From Kingdonia uniflora (Eukaryota; Streptophyta; Magnoliopsida; Ranunculales; Circaeasteraceae): a stretch of 64,000 nucleotides of DNA. Shown one piece after another: positions 35,067 through 46,984 of the stretch. A program made the translations under genes and the position numbers. The number at the start of each line of letters is the position of its first letter. Position 1 is the stretch's first letter. The notes under the pieces were generated by a model. That model worked only from the letters and a program-made list of their open reading frames with translations, was not told the origin of the DNA and did no database searches. The stretch spans positions 372,001 to 436,000 of the forward strand of contig JACGCM010001123.1 of NCBI GenBank assembly GCA_014058105.1, read 5' to 3'.

Positions 35067-35960
35067 GGGCTTCCGTACCATGTATTCCTGCCAGATATGT
35101 GAGAGAGTCAGAATGTCGATTCCCCCCTGCGCGGTAAATGATCGATAGTAATTCTTTTAAATCTGCTCATCCTGTCGACTACTGCTACCGCGTAGATGAC
35201 CATTTTTCCATTCTTCTAGAACTTTTCCGTGTAATGGTTCGCAATGAGTAATGAGTCTGTGTAGACAGATAATTTGGAAACTCTAATCTCTAGAGCCATA
35301 TCTAGACTGTGAATCATACTTCATACTCGACCTCATTGTTGGTTGCTTTAAAATTAAACCTAACTACTTTATCAATTTTTTCATTGAAAGGTATGATAAG
35401 TATGATTCAGATACCTGACCTTGTAGGTCTAGAAGATCCATCTGTTAAAAGGCACCATCCTATCTGAGTTATCCAGTCTGACCTTTCTTTGAATTGTTCT
35501 TCTTGAATATCCGTACTGTGTTCTTCCTAATCAGGATCTTCTACGGGGAAGTCTGCAAGAAAGTTTATTACTGCCTGACCCTTTTTAGAATGTCTTGGTT
35601 TAAAACGGATGTCATGTTCGCCAAGAGTGACTGGCAATTGCTGTACTCGTCTAGATTTTTCTTATTTGGATAAGATTTCTCGCAAAGGATAATTAGTCAC
35701 CAATCGTATTGAGTGGGTATGAAAGTACTGTCTTAATTTTTGTGATGTATTGACAAGAGCTAAGAGTAGTTTCTCGATCTTGGCAAATCGAGATTCTACT
35801 GGAGTGAGAGTTTTACTCTTAAAGTAGGCAGGCTTCTCCATTTTCCCGCCAAGTCGTATGAGAACAGAACTTATGGATTCTTTGGTAACTGCAAGATAAA
35901 TGGTAAGTTCTTTCCCTTCGCTAGGTGTACTCATCACTGGTGGTGAACCCAAGTAAAGTT
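35067..35960 (-). pseudogene. Tat-B RNase H and start of second RNase H
   Basis: The open stretch 35662-35952 reads MGSPPVMSTPSEGKELTIYL, AVTKESISSVLIRLGGKMEK and PAYFKSKTLTPVESRFAKIE. This is the RNase H fused after RT, with its LYLAVS-type start and the KxLTxxExRYxxIEK helix. After a stop near 35660 the minus strand continues with the tether of the extra RNase H (phrases like AVINFLADFPVEDPD) up to the Tat-C insertion point at 35067. Stops and shifts are present in the second half. Confidence 0.78.
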
Positions 35961-35999
35961 TGAGTTCTTGAAATGTTGTTTCGCACTCTGCTGTCCACT

Positions 36000-37000
36000 C
36001 GATCTCAGGATCTTTCTTAAGCTTCTATTTTGTTGTCCCTTTAGGTAATAAGTTGAACAACCATTGAATGCGATCCGAAGACTTTCAAATGAAATGGTTT
36101 ATTACTGCAATCTTGCCTGCTAACTTCTGGACGTCTTTCTTTATTTTTGAAGAAGACATAGATAGTAATGCGCGAATACGATATGGATCAGCTTTGATAC
36201 CGTGTTTGCTGAATAAGTGACTCAAAAATTTCCCTGACTGGACTCCGAACTTACATTTTTAAGTGTTGAGTCTCATCTTGTAGAAAGGGTGAATTTTAAA
36301 AGTTGTGCGTAGATCTGCAATATGGCTCTCCTCCTTAAGACTTTTACATAACATATTATCAATGTAGACATCCATTATCTTTCCAAGGTGATCTTTAAAC
36401 ATCTGTGTCATCAAGCGCTGGTAAGTGGCTCCAGCATTCTTGAGACCGAATGGCATGACCTTATAGAATTTTAGGCCGTATTCTGTAATGAAAGCTCTTT
36501 TCTTATAATCTTAAAGTAGCATGGGTATTTGATTATAGACGGATACGGCATCCATCATAGACAGAAGCTCGTGTTCCGAAGTAGAATCGAGTATGTGGTT
36601 TATGATATATAGTGGAAAACTATCCTTTGAAGTGTGTTTGTTGAGGTCCGTGAAGTCCCTGCACACTCTGATCTTTCCATTTTTCTTTGTGACCGCGAGA
36701 ATGTTTGATATCTATTCTGGGTAATTGGCCTTTATTGACTTCGTCTCGGAGACTTGGTGTTAAAGTTTTCTATTTTTGCTTGACAACTTCGGCTTTATCT
36801 TTCAGATTGAGCTTATGAAAGGCCAATGGTGTACCGATGAATGTCGACGTACCCTGCTGTGGGCAGAATAGTACCGATGAATGTCCCATGTTTGTCGCCA
36901 TTGATCTCGACGTACTCTACAGGTTTTACGCTGGGCAAATGGTGTTTTGTAGAGTTTTCTATATAGTCTTTTGTAATATTCCCGGTCATATTCTATAATT
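36000..37000 (-). pseudogene. Tat-B reverse transcriptase
   Basis: Minus-strand RT pieces. The clearest is 36259-36456: MPFGLKNAGATYQRLMTQMF, KDHLGKIMDVYIDNMLCKSL. The catalytic YVDD motif is YIDN (plus coordinates 36355-36366), the same change as in Tat-C. Upstream the order is RT start with KDQSVQGLHGP-type sequence in shifted frames near 36650; downstream is the thumb and connection (SKIKKDVQKLAGKIA-type). Many stops. Confidence 0.8.
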
Positions 37001-37049
37001 TCTATGCTAGCTGTGATTCTGTTGGCTCTCGTACAATGGTAACAAAATT

Positions 37050-37480
37050 TTTACATGCTCGAGCTAATTTTGGCTGCCTTTGATTTCATAGACACCACCA
37101 TTCCATTCAAAATATAGCGCCAAATGATAAGTTGATGGGATAGCGCGCATATTGTGTAACCAATAACATCCCATTATCCCTAAATAACGGGACTTGGCAT
37201 TGAAAACATAAAAGACTACGTCGAGAGTTACTGGTTCTACCGTGATTAGAAGTATAATCTTGCTGACTCATTCCTCTTTAGGTCTATTGAATCTACAAAT
37301 ATCAATGTGACTAGGCTGGACTTTGTCGGCCAGTCCCGTTTGATCGATCGTGCTTTGGAATAATAGTTTGATAGTACTGCCAATGTCTATCATTATCGTG
37401 TGAAGCACCATGTTTCACATTTTTAACATGATCACCAAGGCATCATGGTGAGGAAAGTTGACATGTCGAACATCGTAGTC
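37050..37480 (-). pseudogene. Tat-B aspartic protease
   Basis: The minus strand reads IMIDIGSTIKLLFQS near 37390, where the active-site DTG has become DIG. It is followed by FNAKSRYLGIMGCYWLHNMR and AIPSTYHLALYF, the conserved Tat protease tail. A stop lies between the two parts. The changed active site marks a dead enzyme. Confidence 0.75.
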
Positions 37481-37489
37481 ATCGAAAGA

Positions 37490-39196
37490 AATTACTGTGC
37501 GCTGAGAACTGGATACTGGAAGTAAACGAACTTCTTTGTCCTGCATGGATAAATCGTGACATTTGCCGACACGTCTCCTTTTGCTCCTGTTTGACTCTTT
37601 GACGATCTGAGTCTCAATGAAATGCAGAGTGAGATATAGTATAAATGTTTCTTAGCTACTGGTTCTTCGATTTGTACAGCTTCTATAGGGTTTTTGTAAG
37701 TCCCATTCTTATAACTTTCAATGTCCACGATGTACTAGTATATTTGCCCATTTGCGAAGATGTATTCCAATAATCGTTGCAAGGCAAAACAATATTCTGT
37801 CTCATGATGTCGGATCTTGTGATGAATATAGTATGGTTTGTTCTTAATAGGCTAAAGATACTGTGCATTACGGAAGAATCTATCTTTCTGTAGTATAGGA
37901 TAAATGCTAACTATGGTCACGTTTATCTTTGGAAGACAAGGTTTTGGCAAGTTACTCCCCTTTCGAGGTCGTTCGTCATTGGACTTTGTTCATTTCCTAT
38001 TTCCTCCATGATCCATAGAACGGTTATAATCTAGATTGGCTGACTGGTCTCGAGCTGTCAATATTGATTTTTGAGATTTCTAAGGAGACTGTCTGTCAGA
38101 TACCATTCGCTCCAGGTCGATGTATCCGTTGAATTTTTCAATCATGTCTTCTAATGTTGTCGGCTTGTTTAGGACGAGGTATTCCTTTGCCTTTCCATCG
38201 ACGAGCAAAGTGTTGCTGAAAGCAGAAATAGTAATCTTCTGGTCGAGACGATATACTTTTCGAGCTAACTCCAAGAACATTTTAGTAAACGTTTCGAGCT
38301 TCTCTCATGGCATCTTTTTGAGGTTGAAAATAGAGTATGAATTTTCTTCCTTGTCTTTGTTGTATGAGTAATTCTTGACAAAGAGTTCACGTAACTATTC
38401 AAAAGTTGTGATCGATCCTTCGGGTATTATGTAAAGCCACCGTAAGGGTTTGCCTGATAATCTAGTAGGGAAGAACTGGCATAGGATGTTGTTGGACGTG
38501 GAATGTAGACCTAAAGCATCTTGAAACTCTTGGACGTGTTCCACTGGATAAGTTCCTTTGTACTTTTGGATCTTTGGGGTATAAAACCCTGCGGGGACCT
38601 CGCCATCTAACAGCTCCTGCGCAATCGGCATCTTCTGTAATATGTTATGGATTCCTTTCGTTGGAGTCTGAGCTTCGAGTAGCTCTTTAATTTATCTGTC
38701 GACATGTTCCTGAGTTACATACTATCGAGCTGCAGTGACTGGGCGTGTGACACGTCCTTCTCCAGGATTATGGCCGCCACTCCCTTTACTTAAACGCTCT
38801 TTTTGTCGGGACTCAAACTCTTCGAGGTGGATTATCATTCTGCCTGATTCTCGTCAGGCCGCCATCTACTTCTTGTTTGATGTTCTGGATCAGGATGGGC
38901 TCTATTTTCTGTTGTTGATGGTTAGATCGAAGTGCACCTCCTGCATAATTGCCCTTCTGAGGAGGTCATATTCTGTCGTGAATAGACATTCATGAGCCTT
39001 TAGGTTGTACGGCTTTATTCTTCTGGGCGGTGACCTGCTGACCCCACAGAACCATCAACGTATCCTGTACACTCGCTAGTTGTTACTCTAGAGCTGCACC
39101 TCTTTCAGTTTTAGAATTCAAAGTAGTGCGCAGATCTACCAGTGTGACATTCTTCTCTACCTAAACAATCGGCGTACTCTGACCTGGAGGTGACAT
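37490..39196 (-). pseudogene. Tat-B gag
   Basis: ATG at 39196 (MSPPGQSTPIV, then a stop) lies about 55 bp inside the PBS. The gag core appears in shifted frames: 38395-38631 (AQELLDGEVPAGFYTPKIQK, VEHVQEFQDALGL, FPTRLSGKPLRWLY) and 38080-38280 (LARKVYRLDQKITISAFSNT, LNKPTTLEDMIEKFNGYIDL). These are typical Tat gag phrases. At least eight stops or shifts interrupt it. Confidence 0.8.
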
Positions 39197-39250
39197 TCTG
39201 AAAGAAGATGATCAACGGTATTTTGAGATGATGGGTTAGAGAACTTCAGT

Positions 39251-39267
39251 TCCCACAGACGGTGCCA
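39251..39267 (-). other. Tat-B primer-binding site
   Basis: The minus strand reads TTGGCACCGTCTGTGGG just inside the LTR, nearly identical to the Tat-C site. Confidence 0.75.
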
Positions 39268-39269
39268 AA

Positions 39270-39995
39270 TGTAATAGCCTAATTTTGGAATTTGGACTTA
39301 GCCTTTACACCAGATGTAATCAGAATGCTAATAATAGCTAACTCAAAAGTTTGGCGTAGAAAACCTCTGAATAGGTTAAAATCCATGACCCCTCTTGAGG
39401 TTATTAGAAAGAGTGAGAGAGAGATGTTACTGAGAATGTTAGCTATTACAAGGAGTTTTGTAGAGACCTTCTAGATAGAGAAATCTGTCCTTCCTCTATG
39501 GTTTTATGGACCTATTTATAGGTCTTATAATATGACCATTTGACGATCATTAAGTCCCTTAATGATGGACGTTACAAAGTATAAGTGAGATATTCTTTGA
39601 CCATGTTGTATAACGTTTTGATTTTTGATGTTGTGCAACGGCTCTATTGATGATTGTACACTTTGCGCAGATTGAACTGTTAGTGTAGAGGTCTAAAGCG
39701 ATGTTTCAAACTGTGGAAAGTTTAATCATGTCTTCAGTAGTACTTCATGTTTGCTGATGAGATCGCGGACGACGCTTGAGTCCGAGATACGAAATAACCT
39801 ATTGCAAGACGACTCTCAACCAAGAGTACGAGGATTACTATGGGCGAGTGGTGTTGGTTGAGACATTCGTACTGTCTATGTTTCCTGATTTTGTTGTTTT
39901 ACTTCTGATTGTGTCGCGTACTCTATTGGTGAGACCGAAAGCTCATTTTGCTCGAAGATTAAACTTGAGTTTGAGATACGGAATAAGCCACTACA
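39270..39995 (-). repeat. Tat-B 5' LTR
   Basis: On the plus strand it begins TGTAATAGCC at 39270. The outer end is placed at GCCACTACA (39995), because the minus strand then starts TGTAGTGGCTTATTCC, like the Tat-C LTR start. A diverged copy of the same 32-bp edge lies at 39775-39806, so the LTR could instead be 537 bp. A TATA box (minus TATAAATAGG) is at 39511-39520. No second LTR is available to decide. Confidence 0.65.
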
Positions 39996-41030
39996 GTAGG
40001 CACTCAATGTATCGAGTGTCACCAACATTTGTTATGAATGCAAATTAATACTAGTAGTAGTATTCGATAAACATTTCTTGCATAAGGCAGATCTGAGTAT
40101 TCAAGGTAATGATTGCCAATCATTATTTATAGATCAACATTGTTCGTGTCCTAATACTCACGAAGTCCTATTAAGTACATGATTCTGAATCATTACTTAC
40201 GGTTCATAATATATAGTGCAATGAAGTGAATGATTCCTAATCATTACTTGCAAGTGAACATGGCTTTATACTCATGATATTATATTAAGTGTTAAATCCT
40301 ACATTTACCGCGTAAATTGGTAATCTTAACCTTAAAGTGCATTTTAATAGAGTCTTAGCCAAGACAACTATTCAAAACCATTCGATGTTGGGATCATTAT
40401 CTAACCACTGAGGGTGTTTTAATCCCAAGGTTTTGTATAAGGAATGTATATTCTAGCCAAATAACCCATTTGCTACGATTATGTGGGGATATTAGATATT
40501 TAGCAGATGAGTGGTTTTATTCCCGAATTCTGTTGAGTTCCCAGATAGGTAGATTAATCCTATCTTGGAACTAGTGATCTAGGAGTATATCAGGGTGTTA
40601 TAATGTTCTATATACTTCTAGATGTTATTAGGTAATATCTAATTGCACTTAGATATAAAAAACCGGTTCCTTGAAGTCATGTTTTTAGAAACAGGACAAG
40701 GTTAATCAACGATTCAGTGCTTAATAATATCCAGAATACTAGAGTGTATTTAGGAATTACTCTAAGTCGTATCTGAATTAGTTAATGTTTTATTTAATCT
40801 TTAACATCTGGTTAGAATAAATAGTATATAGGGGGGCATACGATGTTTTAAAATTCTACTAGCTCTTGTAAGAGACTAGGTAATTTAAAACATTTACTTA
40901 TATCTAATATAAGAAGGGTCATAATGAAAAACTATAGTATGCTAACCCTATAGTGTTATTTTTCCAAAAAATCAAAATAGAGTCTTTCTAGAGGTCAAAA
41001 CAGGAGTAGAAAAAAATTAAAAAATTAATT
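39996..41030. other. Unassigned AT-rich interval with imperfect repeats
   Basis: No gene found. Three copies of a phrase like TGATTCC(T)AATCATTACTT occur between 40108 and 40250. A 50-bp imperfect hairpin (arms start ATGTTTTAAA and end TTTAAAACAT) lies at 40843-40892. Confidence 0.4.
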
Positions 41031-41236
41031 TTTTTTTTCCTATCATGATCAGAATGGTCTGAACCACGTTCAGATTCGAAATCTGGGTCTGAATCTGTGT
41101 TAAAACCAAGTCTGGACCGAGCTAGACTTGATATGGATCGGGTTTAGTCAAGTCTAGGTCAGGTCTGACTTAGGCTGGATTTGGTTTAAACCTTGGTCTG
41201 AACTACGGAACCGGGTTCAGGTCCGGTGATGTATCC

Positions 41237-41580
41237 CACTATCTGGATGACACGTGGCAACACGTCGTCACGACACATGGAAAAATGTTGTCATGACACA
41301 TGGCTTAACACGTCAGCTATTGTGGGTCCTGATCTGCCTTGTCAGCATGATACATAGTGGTGCCACGTCTACATGGACCCCAGGTGCCACGTCAGTAGAT
41401 GACATCATCTAATACGTGGCAGAGCCACGTTAGTCAGGTGAAGCCTGCCCCATGCCACGTCAATAGTGGCATATGGCATGTCACGTCAGCTTAGTGGCCC
41501 CCCAAGTGCCACGTCAGCACTCATGCGGCAGTGACACGTCAACACATAGAACCCTTGGTGCCACATGGTAGTGACACATT
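41237..41580. repeat. Degenerate repeat rich in GCCACGTCA
   Basis: ACGT-core words of the form (G)CCACGT(C/G) or ACACGT(C/G) occur roughly every 20-30 bp, often as TGCCACGTCAG. A shorter stretch of the same kind is at 42925-43070. It is preceded by a stretch (41045-41220) of repeated (G/C)TCTGAA/GTCTGGA words. Confidence 0.7.
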
Positions 41581-42910
41581 GATGGGCATATAAAAATGCC
41601 TATTTTACCCTACTTATTTAAGGGTTCTAGACTTCATTTTATTGTTAAAAAGATTAATTATGAATTTATTATTGTTTCAGGTTATGTTAGATAAGAGTGC
41701 ACAAAAAGCTGAATTTGAGTGCTAAAGCTGCAACTGTTGGAGAAGACAACATATCTAAGCTATAACTCAGAGTATCTCCAATAGAAAACAAATATCAAGA
41801 GAAAATTAAGAGAATATTTGACATATTAAGAATATTTTATTATGACTAAGAAGATTTTATTGAGCATAATGAATATTTCACTGAGAATAGAATCTTCAAG
41901 AAAATAGCAGCTGTGGAGATGTGACATGCAGACAAATTTATATTCTCCCAAAAATTCTGAAACTTTTTGAAGAAGTTTCTAATATGTGAGGATATTTTAT
42001 GGAATTTTTTCAGATTTTTAGAATGAGTATATATATCTGAATAAATTCTAAAATTCGATTATATTTGATTTGGTGAAAATAATCTCTTACTAAACATATA
42101 ACCTTCTCCTTCATCTATAAAAGAAGTGGTCTTGACCATGAATGATTATCCAATTTTTGAGAGTTAAAGAGCATAGCTTGAGAGAGAGAATTACTGAAGA
42201 AGCTTGGAGTTTGGTTCTAATTCCTAGATCATCTTTTTGTAAGTCATTTTACAATTAATAAATTATTTTCATCTTTCTCTCCATGTATTTTTATTCATCT
42301 CTTCTAATTGTTTGTGTTATAATAATCATGGTCGGCTAAATCTTCGCTAAGGTGAGGATGTAGCCACCATCATTAGTATTTAATCTATGTTTTAACAAAG
42401 ATTCTCCTATGAGCTTATTGTTAAATTCATTTTCTTTATATTGATTAAAACGGTTTAATGGGTTATTGTCTTGTGATATAATCCATATTTACCTTGATCA
42501 TACAAAGTTTGCATATTCTAAAGAATTTGAACTCTTATGATATATATTTTCTTAATGAGACAATCGATTAACATGATATATTTAGCAATGTCTTTAATGT
42601 TGTGTGTTTTTAATGATCACTAGATTTATATATTATAAGATGGCAAAATTATTCTTTTTAATAAAAAAAATGATGAATCACTTTTGCGTTGATATTATTA
42701 AATCTTAATGAGTTGGGAATTCATAGTTAAATCTAGATCGAATGCTAAAGGTGGTGGTGAAATTCAAACCTTAGCTCTCTTAATAATTATCATAAACGTA
42801 CGTCTTGCTAATTTATTATTATTTTTCATAACACAATTTTTATAAGCTATTTTTAGTTATCTTCGAAAACTGAACGACAATCTAAAATCCATATATTCCA
42901 CATCCCGATT
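41581..42910. other. Unassigned insert-like block
   Basis: This AT-rich block separates two parts of the GCCACGTCA-rich repeat and may be an insertion, possibly a solo LTR. It starts near TGATGGGCATATAAAAATGCC. No clear terminal repeats or target duplication were found. Confidence 0.3.
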
Positions 42911-42924
42911 TGATATGGTATTAT

Positions 42925-43070
42925 CACATGTCAACACGTAGATCCCAGGTGCCACGTCATCAATGTCACATGCTGGCACATTACCTGACACGTCAGCACT
43001 ATGGGACCCTCCTATGCCAAGTCAGCTAGTGTGGTCTGACAGTCAGTACGTGTGGGGACTAATAGCTCAA
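42925..43070. repeat. Second GCCACGTCA-rich stretch
   Basis: Continues the same word family as 41237-41580, with AACACGTAGATCCCAGGTGC, CACGTCATC, ACACGTCAGCACTATGGGAC and CCAAGTCAGC. Confidence 0.65.
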
Positions 43071-43800
43071 CCTGTCCTGAAGTGGCACCACGTTAGCACT
43101 TTGTATCCTACCACAGTCTGATGACATTATCCTTAGGTCAGCCACCGTTTTTTATTTTTTATTTCTCAGATTTGTCGTAATTTTTTGTTATTTTCACGGC
43201 CAATTTCCCGACGATCCGTTCACTTCTAGGAGGGGTACAATATCCGCCTGTGATCGTTGAAACGCAGGCTACATAATAAAATTACACTCAAAGTCTAATT
43301 ATGTCAAAAATTATAATGAAATACCTTTGAAAATGGTAAAAGTTAGGTATAAACTGTAAACAAAGCCTAAAAATCCTTTATTTTTCACAAAATTTGATTT
43401 AAAATCATAGTTATGTATAGATCTAACATGTATTTAAGTATAAAACGATAGAATTCAACGAGAATATCGAGTTATACCTCTCCGCAGCAAAACAAAAAAC
43501 TTTATGAGGAAACTGCGGAGATCTAAACTTTTGCTCCAAAAGCTCTGTGAGTCGCACTGATAACGTGATGAGAACAAAAACATCTACTTTACCAATCACA
43601 TATCATGCATACTAGTAATATAGAACACCAGATAGAGAGAGATAGGAAATAGCCTTTATTAGATGAACTTGTTAATGCTGTATAAGGTCTCTAAACTTTC
43701 CCCATAAGTTTATGGGTTAGGTTAGGAATTGGTGGGCCACCCCAAACCCAGTTCGGGTGGGACCCAAACCAAACTATTCTCGCGATACCTTACAATAATC
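43071..43800. other. Unassigned interval
   Basis: No gene seen. CTGATAACGTG at about 43558 resembles a worn tRNA-Met type PBS read on the minus strand, but no element could be built around it. Confidence 0.3.
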
Positions 43801-43839
43801 ATATTTAATCAAAATTATCATATTATGATACATCTATTT

Positions 43840-44390
43840 AGGGTTGTCAATGGACCGGATTGGGCCAGGATTTTGGTCGATCCTGACCCTATTCATTAAG
43901 AGATATTGAGATCTTATCCTGATCCATGATCCTAAAGGATCATTAATTTTGTAAACCTGGCCCAATTCATTAAGGATTTAGGTTATCTTATTCGACCTGA
44001 TCCGATCCGATCTGTTATGCTTAAATAGTTCGTAAATTTTCAATCCTTGTAATATTAAAATCTAGCAATTAACAACGGAACATATGTTTATAAACCATGA
44101 ACATTAGACATTTAACATATATACATAATGGAAAATACATATCTATAAACCAAAAATAATGCATTCTATATACCAAAATAAGAGATAAAGATAGAGATTT
44201 ATTATACAAAACCAATAGGTATATGCTCTTGCTAACGGATCGGGGTTTTAAATGATCGGGTCACGGTGGATCCTAACCCGATCCGTTAGTTAAAGGATCG
44301 GATCATTAACAGATCAGGTCGTAGAGGATCAATTTTCCCCAATCTTTATCTTTATTAACAGTTTGGACCGAATCGGATATAGTTGTTTTA
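43840..44390. repeat. Degenerate GATCCGATC-rich dispersed repeat
   Basis: Starts near GGGTTGTCAATGGACCGG and contains many words such as GATCCGATCCGATC, GGATCGGAT, GATCCTAACCCGATCC, in both orientations. This kind of sequence is a common dispersed plant repeat of DNA-transposon type. Clear terminal inverted repeats were not found here. Confidence 0.45.
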
Positions 44391-44399
44391 GTATTAATA

Positions 44400-46984
44400 G
44401 TTTGGTGTATACTGTAGTTAAACCAGTTTTCAATTTTATGTTTCTATTACTAAAACTGCTTACAAATGCGTCATATTGACATACATAAATAGATATTAGG
44501 AAGCTGTATATGGTTTTGCTAAAACGAAATTATGGAATGCTTTCAAAATTAAAAAAAAAAAGCAAAACAAAGAAAAGGTAAAACTTATGGGGCTTTGATT
44601 AACTAGAAAAGAGATAAAAGGAGCATGAGAAACCATCACAAAAGATTAATATTCCTAGGGGCAGATTTCGTGAATAAACCAATGTATATATACATAAAGA
44701 TATTAAGAAGTAATAATGAAAATAACTCACCTCAGAACGAAGATATGGTACAGAAACGGTAGTACCAAATCCAGAAAAAATGTAATATTAGTGTGCAACT
44801 CGATAAACTACTTTTGAGTCACCAGTTTTATATTGAACTCAAGAATCTTGAAGTTTCACAAAGCTTTATCCAGAACATTCCCTCCATTCTATTTTTGAGA
44901 AACCAGGTAACTAAAACCTATATGTTGTCCATGTTAAAACAACACCAAAAGTTTCTAAGAGAGATTTCTCCTACAACCATCATAAAGACAAACCCCGCTA
45001 TCACAACACTCCCACCTCCATAAACTACGTGAATGTCCCTTCTCATCGACACATAAAGCAAAAGCTAGATCAATAACGAAAGTTGAGTCTCTAGTATCAA
45101 TATAATTAGATTTCAGTAACCTAATTTAAGAAATTGGCAGAAATAAAATTAGGTGTTTTAGGTACATGTGTGTGGATATATAGGGCTTGAGGGAGAACTG
45201 GTTTGCTTCTTATGGTGGTGAGGATGGTGGGCATTATGTTGTGAGGGTTTTTGTGGAAATAAGGTGAAGAGACTTACAATATTTTATGTTGTCTGCGTCA
45301 CCACCGCCGATTTAATCTTCAACGATTTCTTATGATTGCAATTATGAAGAGTGGAGAACAAATTTGGGTTCTCTTTCTCGATGTCTTCTTTATTGGGTAC
45401 TAAAATTTGTACCCTTCTCTTCAATCTAGCATCTCTAAATAACACAAAAATTGTAAAAATCAGGGTGAATTACTGAATAGAAATCGATCTAAATTACAAT
45501 TGGTTTTATTACATGCAATTATGATTTCCCAATGGAAGAATTTCAGGAGACCTCAAGTCTTCGATGGTCTTGGGTTGTCAACAATCTAGAAAAAAAAGGT
45601 GATTTTTTATATCAAGAATCAAACTTTATAGATGAATTGTGAGAAATTATGAGATTCTGGGATATGGAGATTAAAGGGTGTTGAGTTTAAGAGATTGGGG
45701 ATTACCAGTTATCGAGAAGAACAAAGTTTTATTGCTGTCGTCGATTGAACCTTCAAGAGGGAAAAATCAATCCAATTGGGGATGTTGATGTGATCGTAGA
45801 TGCCATCTTTGATGATTACAAACTTGATGTTCTTCCAATCTATGTTCATTGGCTCAAATTCTTTCAAGAATCTTTTTAAACCAAAGGGGGAGATGGGGGA
45901 GGAGTTTTAGGGAAAGAATTGTAACCAAGGATTTGTCTGAGGAGATTTTATTTCAACCGATTGAAGATTGCTCGAGTAAATTAGGGTTCTTAGAGCCGAG
46001 AGGGCGGAAAGATTATATTTTGTTTAGTCTTGAAAAGTGGCAAAACAACCTTGTCCTTCACCCTTTTCCAAAATTCAATCAATTCCTCTCTATGTTACTT
46101 AAAAGTGAAGCGAGTACGGGAAACGATACGGGAAACAGAAATGGGAAACATCCATTATTTTTCTTACGTGATTCGGGAAACGGGAAACGGGAAAAGAGTA
46201 CTAGTATGATATTATGCAAGATTTGATAAATCATGGTGGTTTTGTATTTTATATGTATAACTGGGGACATTTTGGAACTTGACAAAAATTACTAACACTG
46301 CAGGTTGTGTATTGTGTATAGTATGTACTATATTCAAATAATAGATTTATAAACTTTATACTGTAATTATTGTGTGCATTGTGCAATACTTTCTTTTTGT
46401 AGCTTTTATACGGCTTGATTTCTCATTGATTGTTGCCTGGCTATGATACAACGTATTTGTAATTGAAAGTTAAAACGAAGTTGTACTTATGGTTGTGATT
46501 AGTGATTAGTGACTTGTGGTTAGTGGCTATAGGTTTCCATTTTTTTTTATTGTTATTGAGGTGGTGTTTGTTTATAAGTTCCCAACTGCTGAATTTTTTT
46601 GCTAAATTTTTTTATAGCTTGCTTCAAGTGCTAAATTTTTTTGCTGAAATTTTTTTCAGTAGGAAAAACTTAAAATACAAACACTACCTGAGTTTCCCAA
46701 AAAAATCATTGTTATTGTGGCTAATCAAGTCGCGTTTCCCAAAATTTTGTCGCACCCGTTTCTCAAATTGGTTTTTTACAAAACATTTAGGAGAGTGATA
46801 TACTTCCTTTTCGTCATCCTTGAAATATCTTAGGGATGGAGGAAGACTTAATTTTTTTCAAGCACAATCCAAATTTATTAGAGGATTTAGTACTCTGTTC
46901 TAACCAGCTGCGAACTTTGACATTGTTTTTGCCTGAATTCTAAAACTTTAAAACCACAGCTTCACCGTCACGAGAAGCACGAAC
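44400..46984. other. Unassigned interval before Tat-D
   Basis: No recognisable gene. Short open frames (44793-45023, 45849-46226, 46502-46798) show no family resemblance. A cluster of GGGAAAC words lies at 46110-46195, and the complementary TTTCCC words occur at 46690-46745. Confidence 0.35.

Larger units (their letters stand above)
35067..39995 (-). mobile_element. Tat-B, 5' half
   Basis: Holds, right to left on the minus strand, 5' LTR, PBS, gag, protease, RT and RNase H of Tat-B. The integrase half is at 15885-22436 on the other side of Tat-C. Confidence 0.88.

Noticed and set aside
43550..43580. Worn PBS-like CTGATAACGTG suggesting another Copia element
   Set aside because: No gag or pol on the expected side and no LTR pair could be found.
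45849..46226. 125-residue plus-strand ORF
   Set aside because: No recognisable domain; the second half is built from GGGAAAC repeats.
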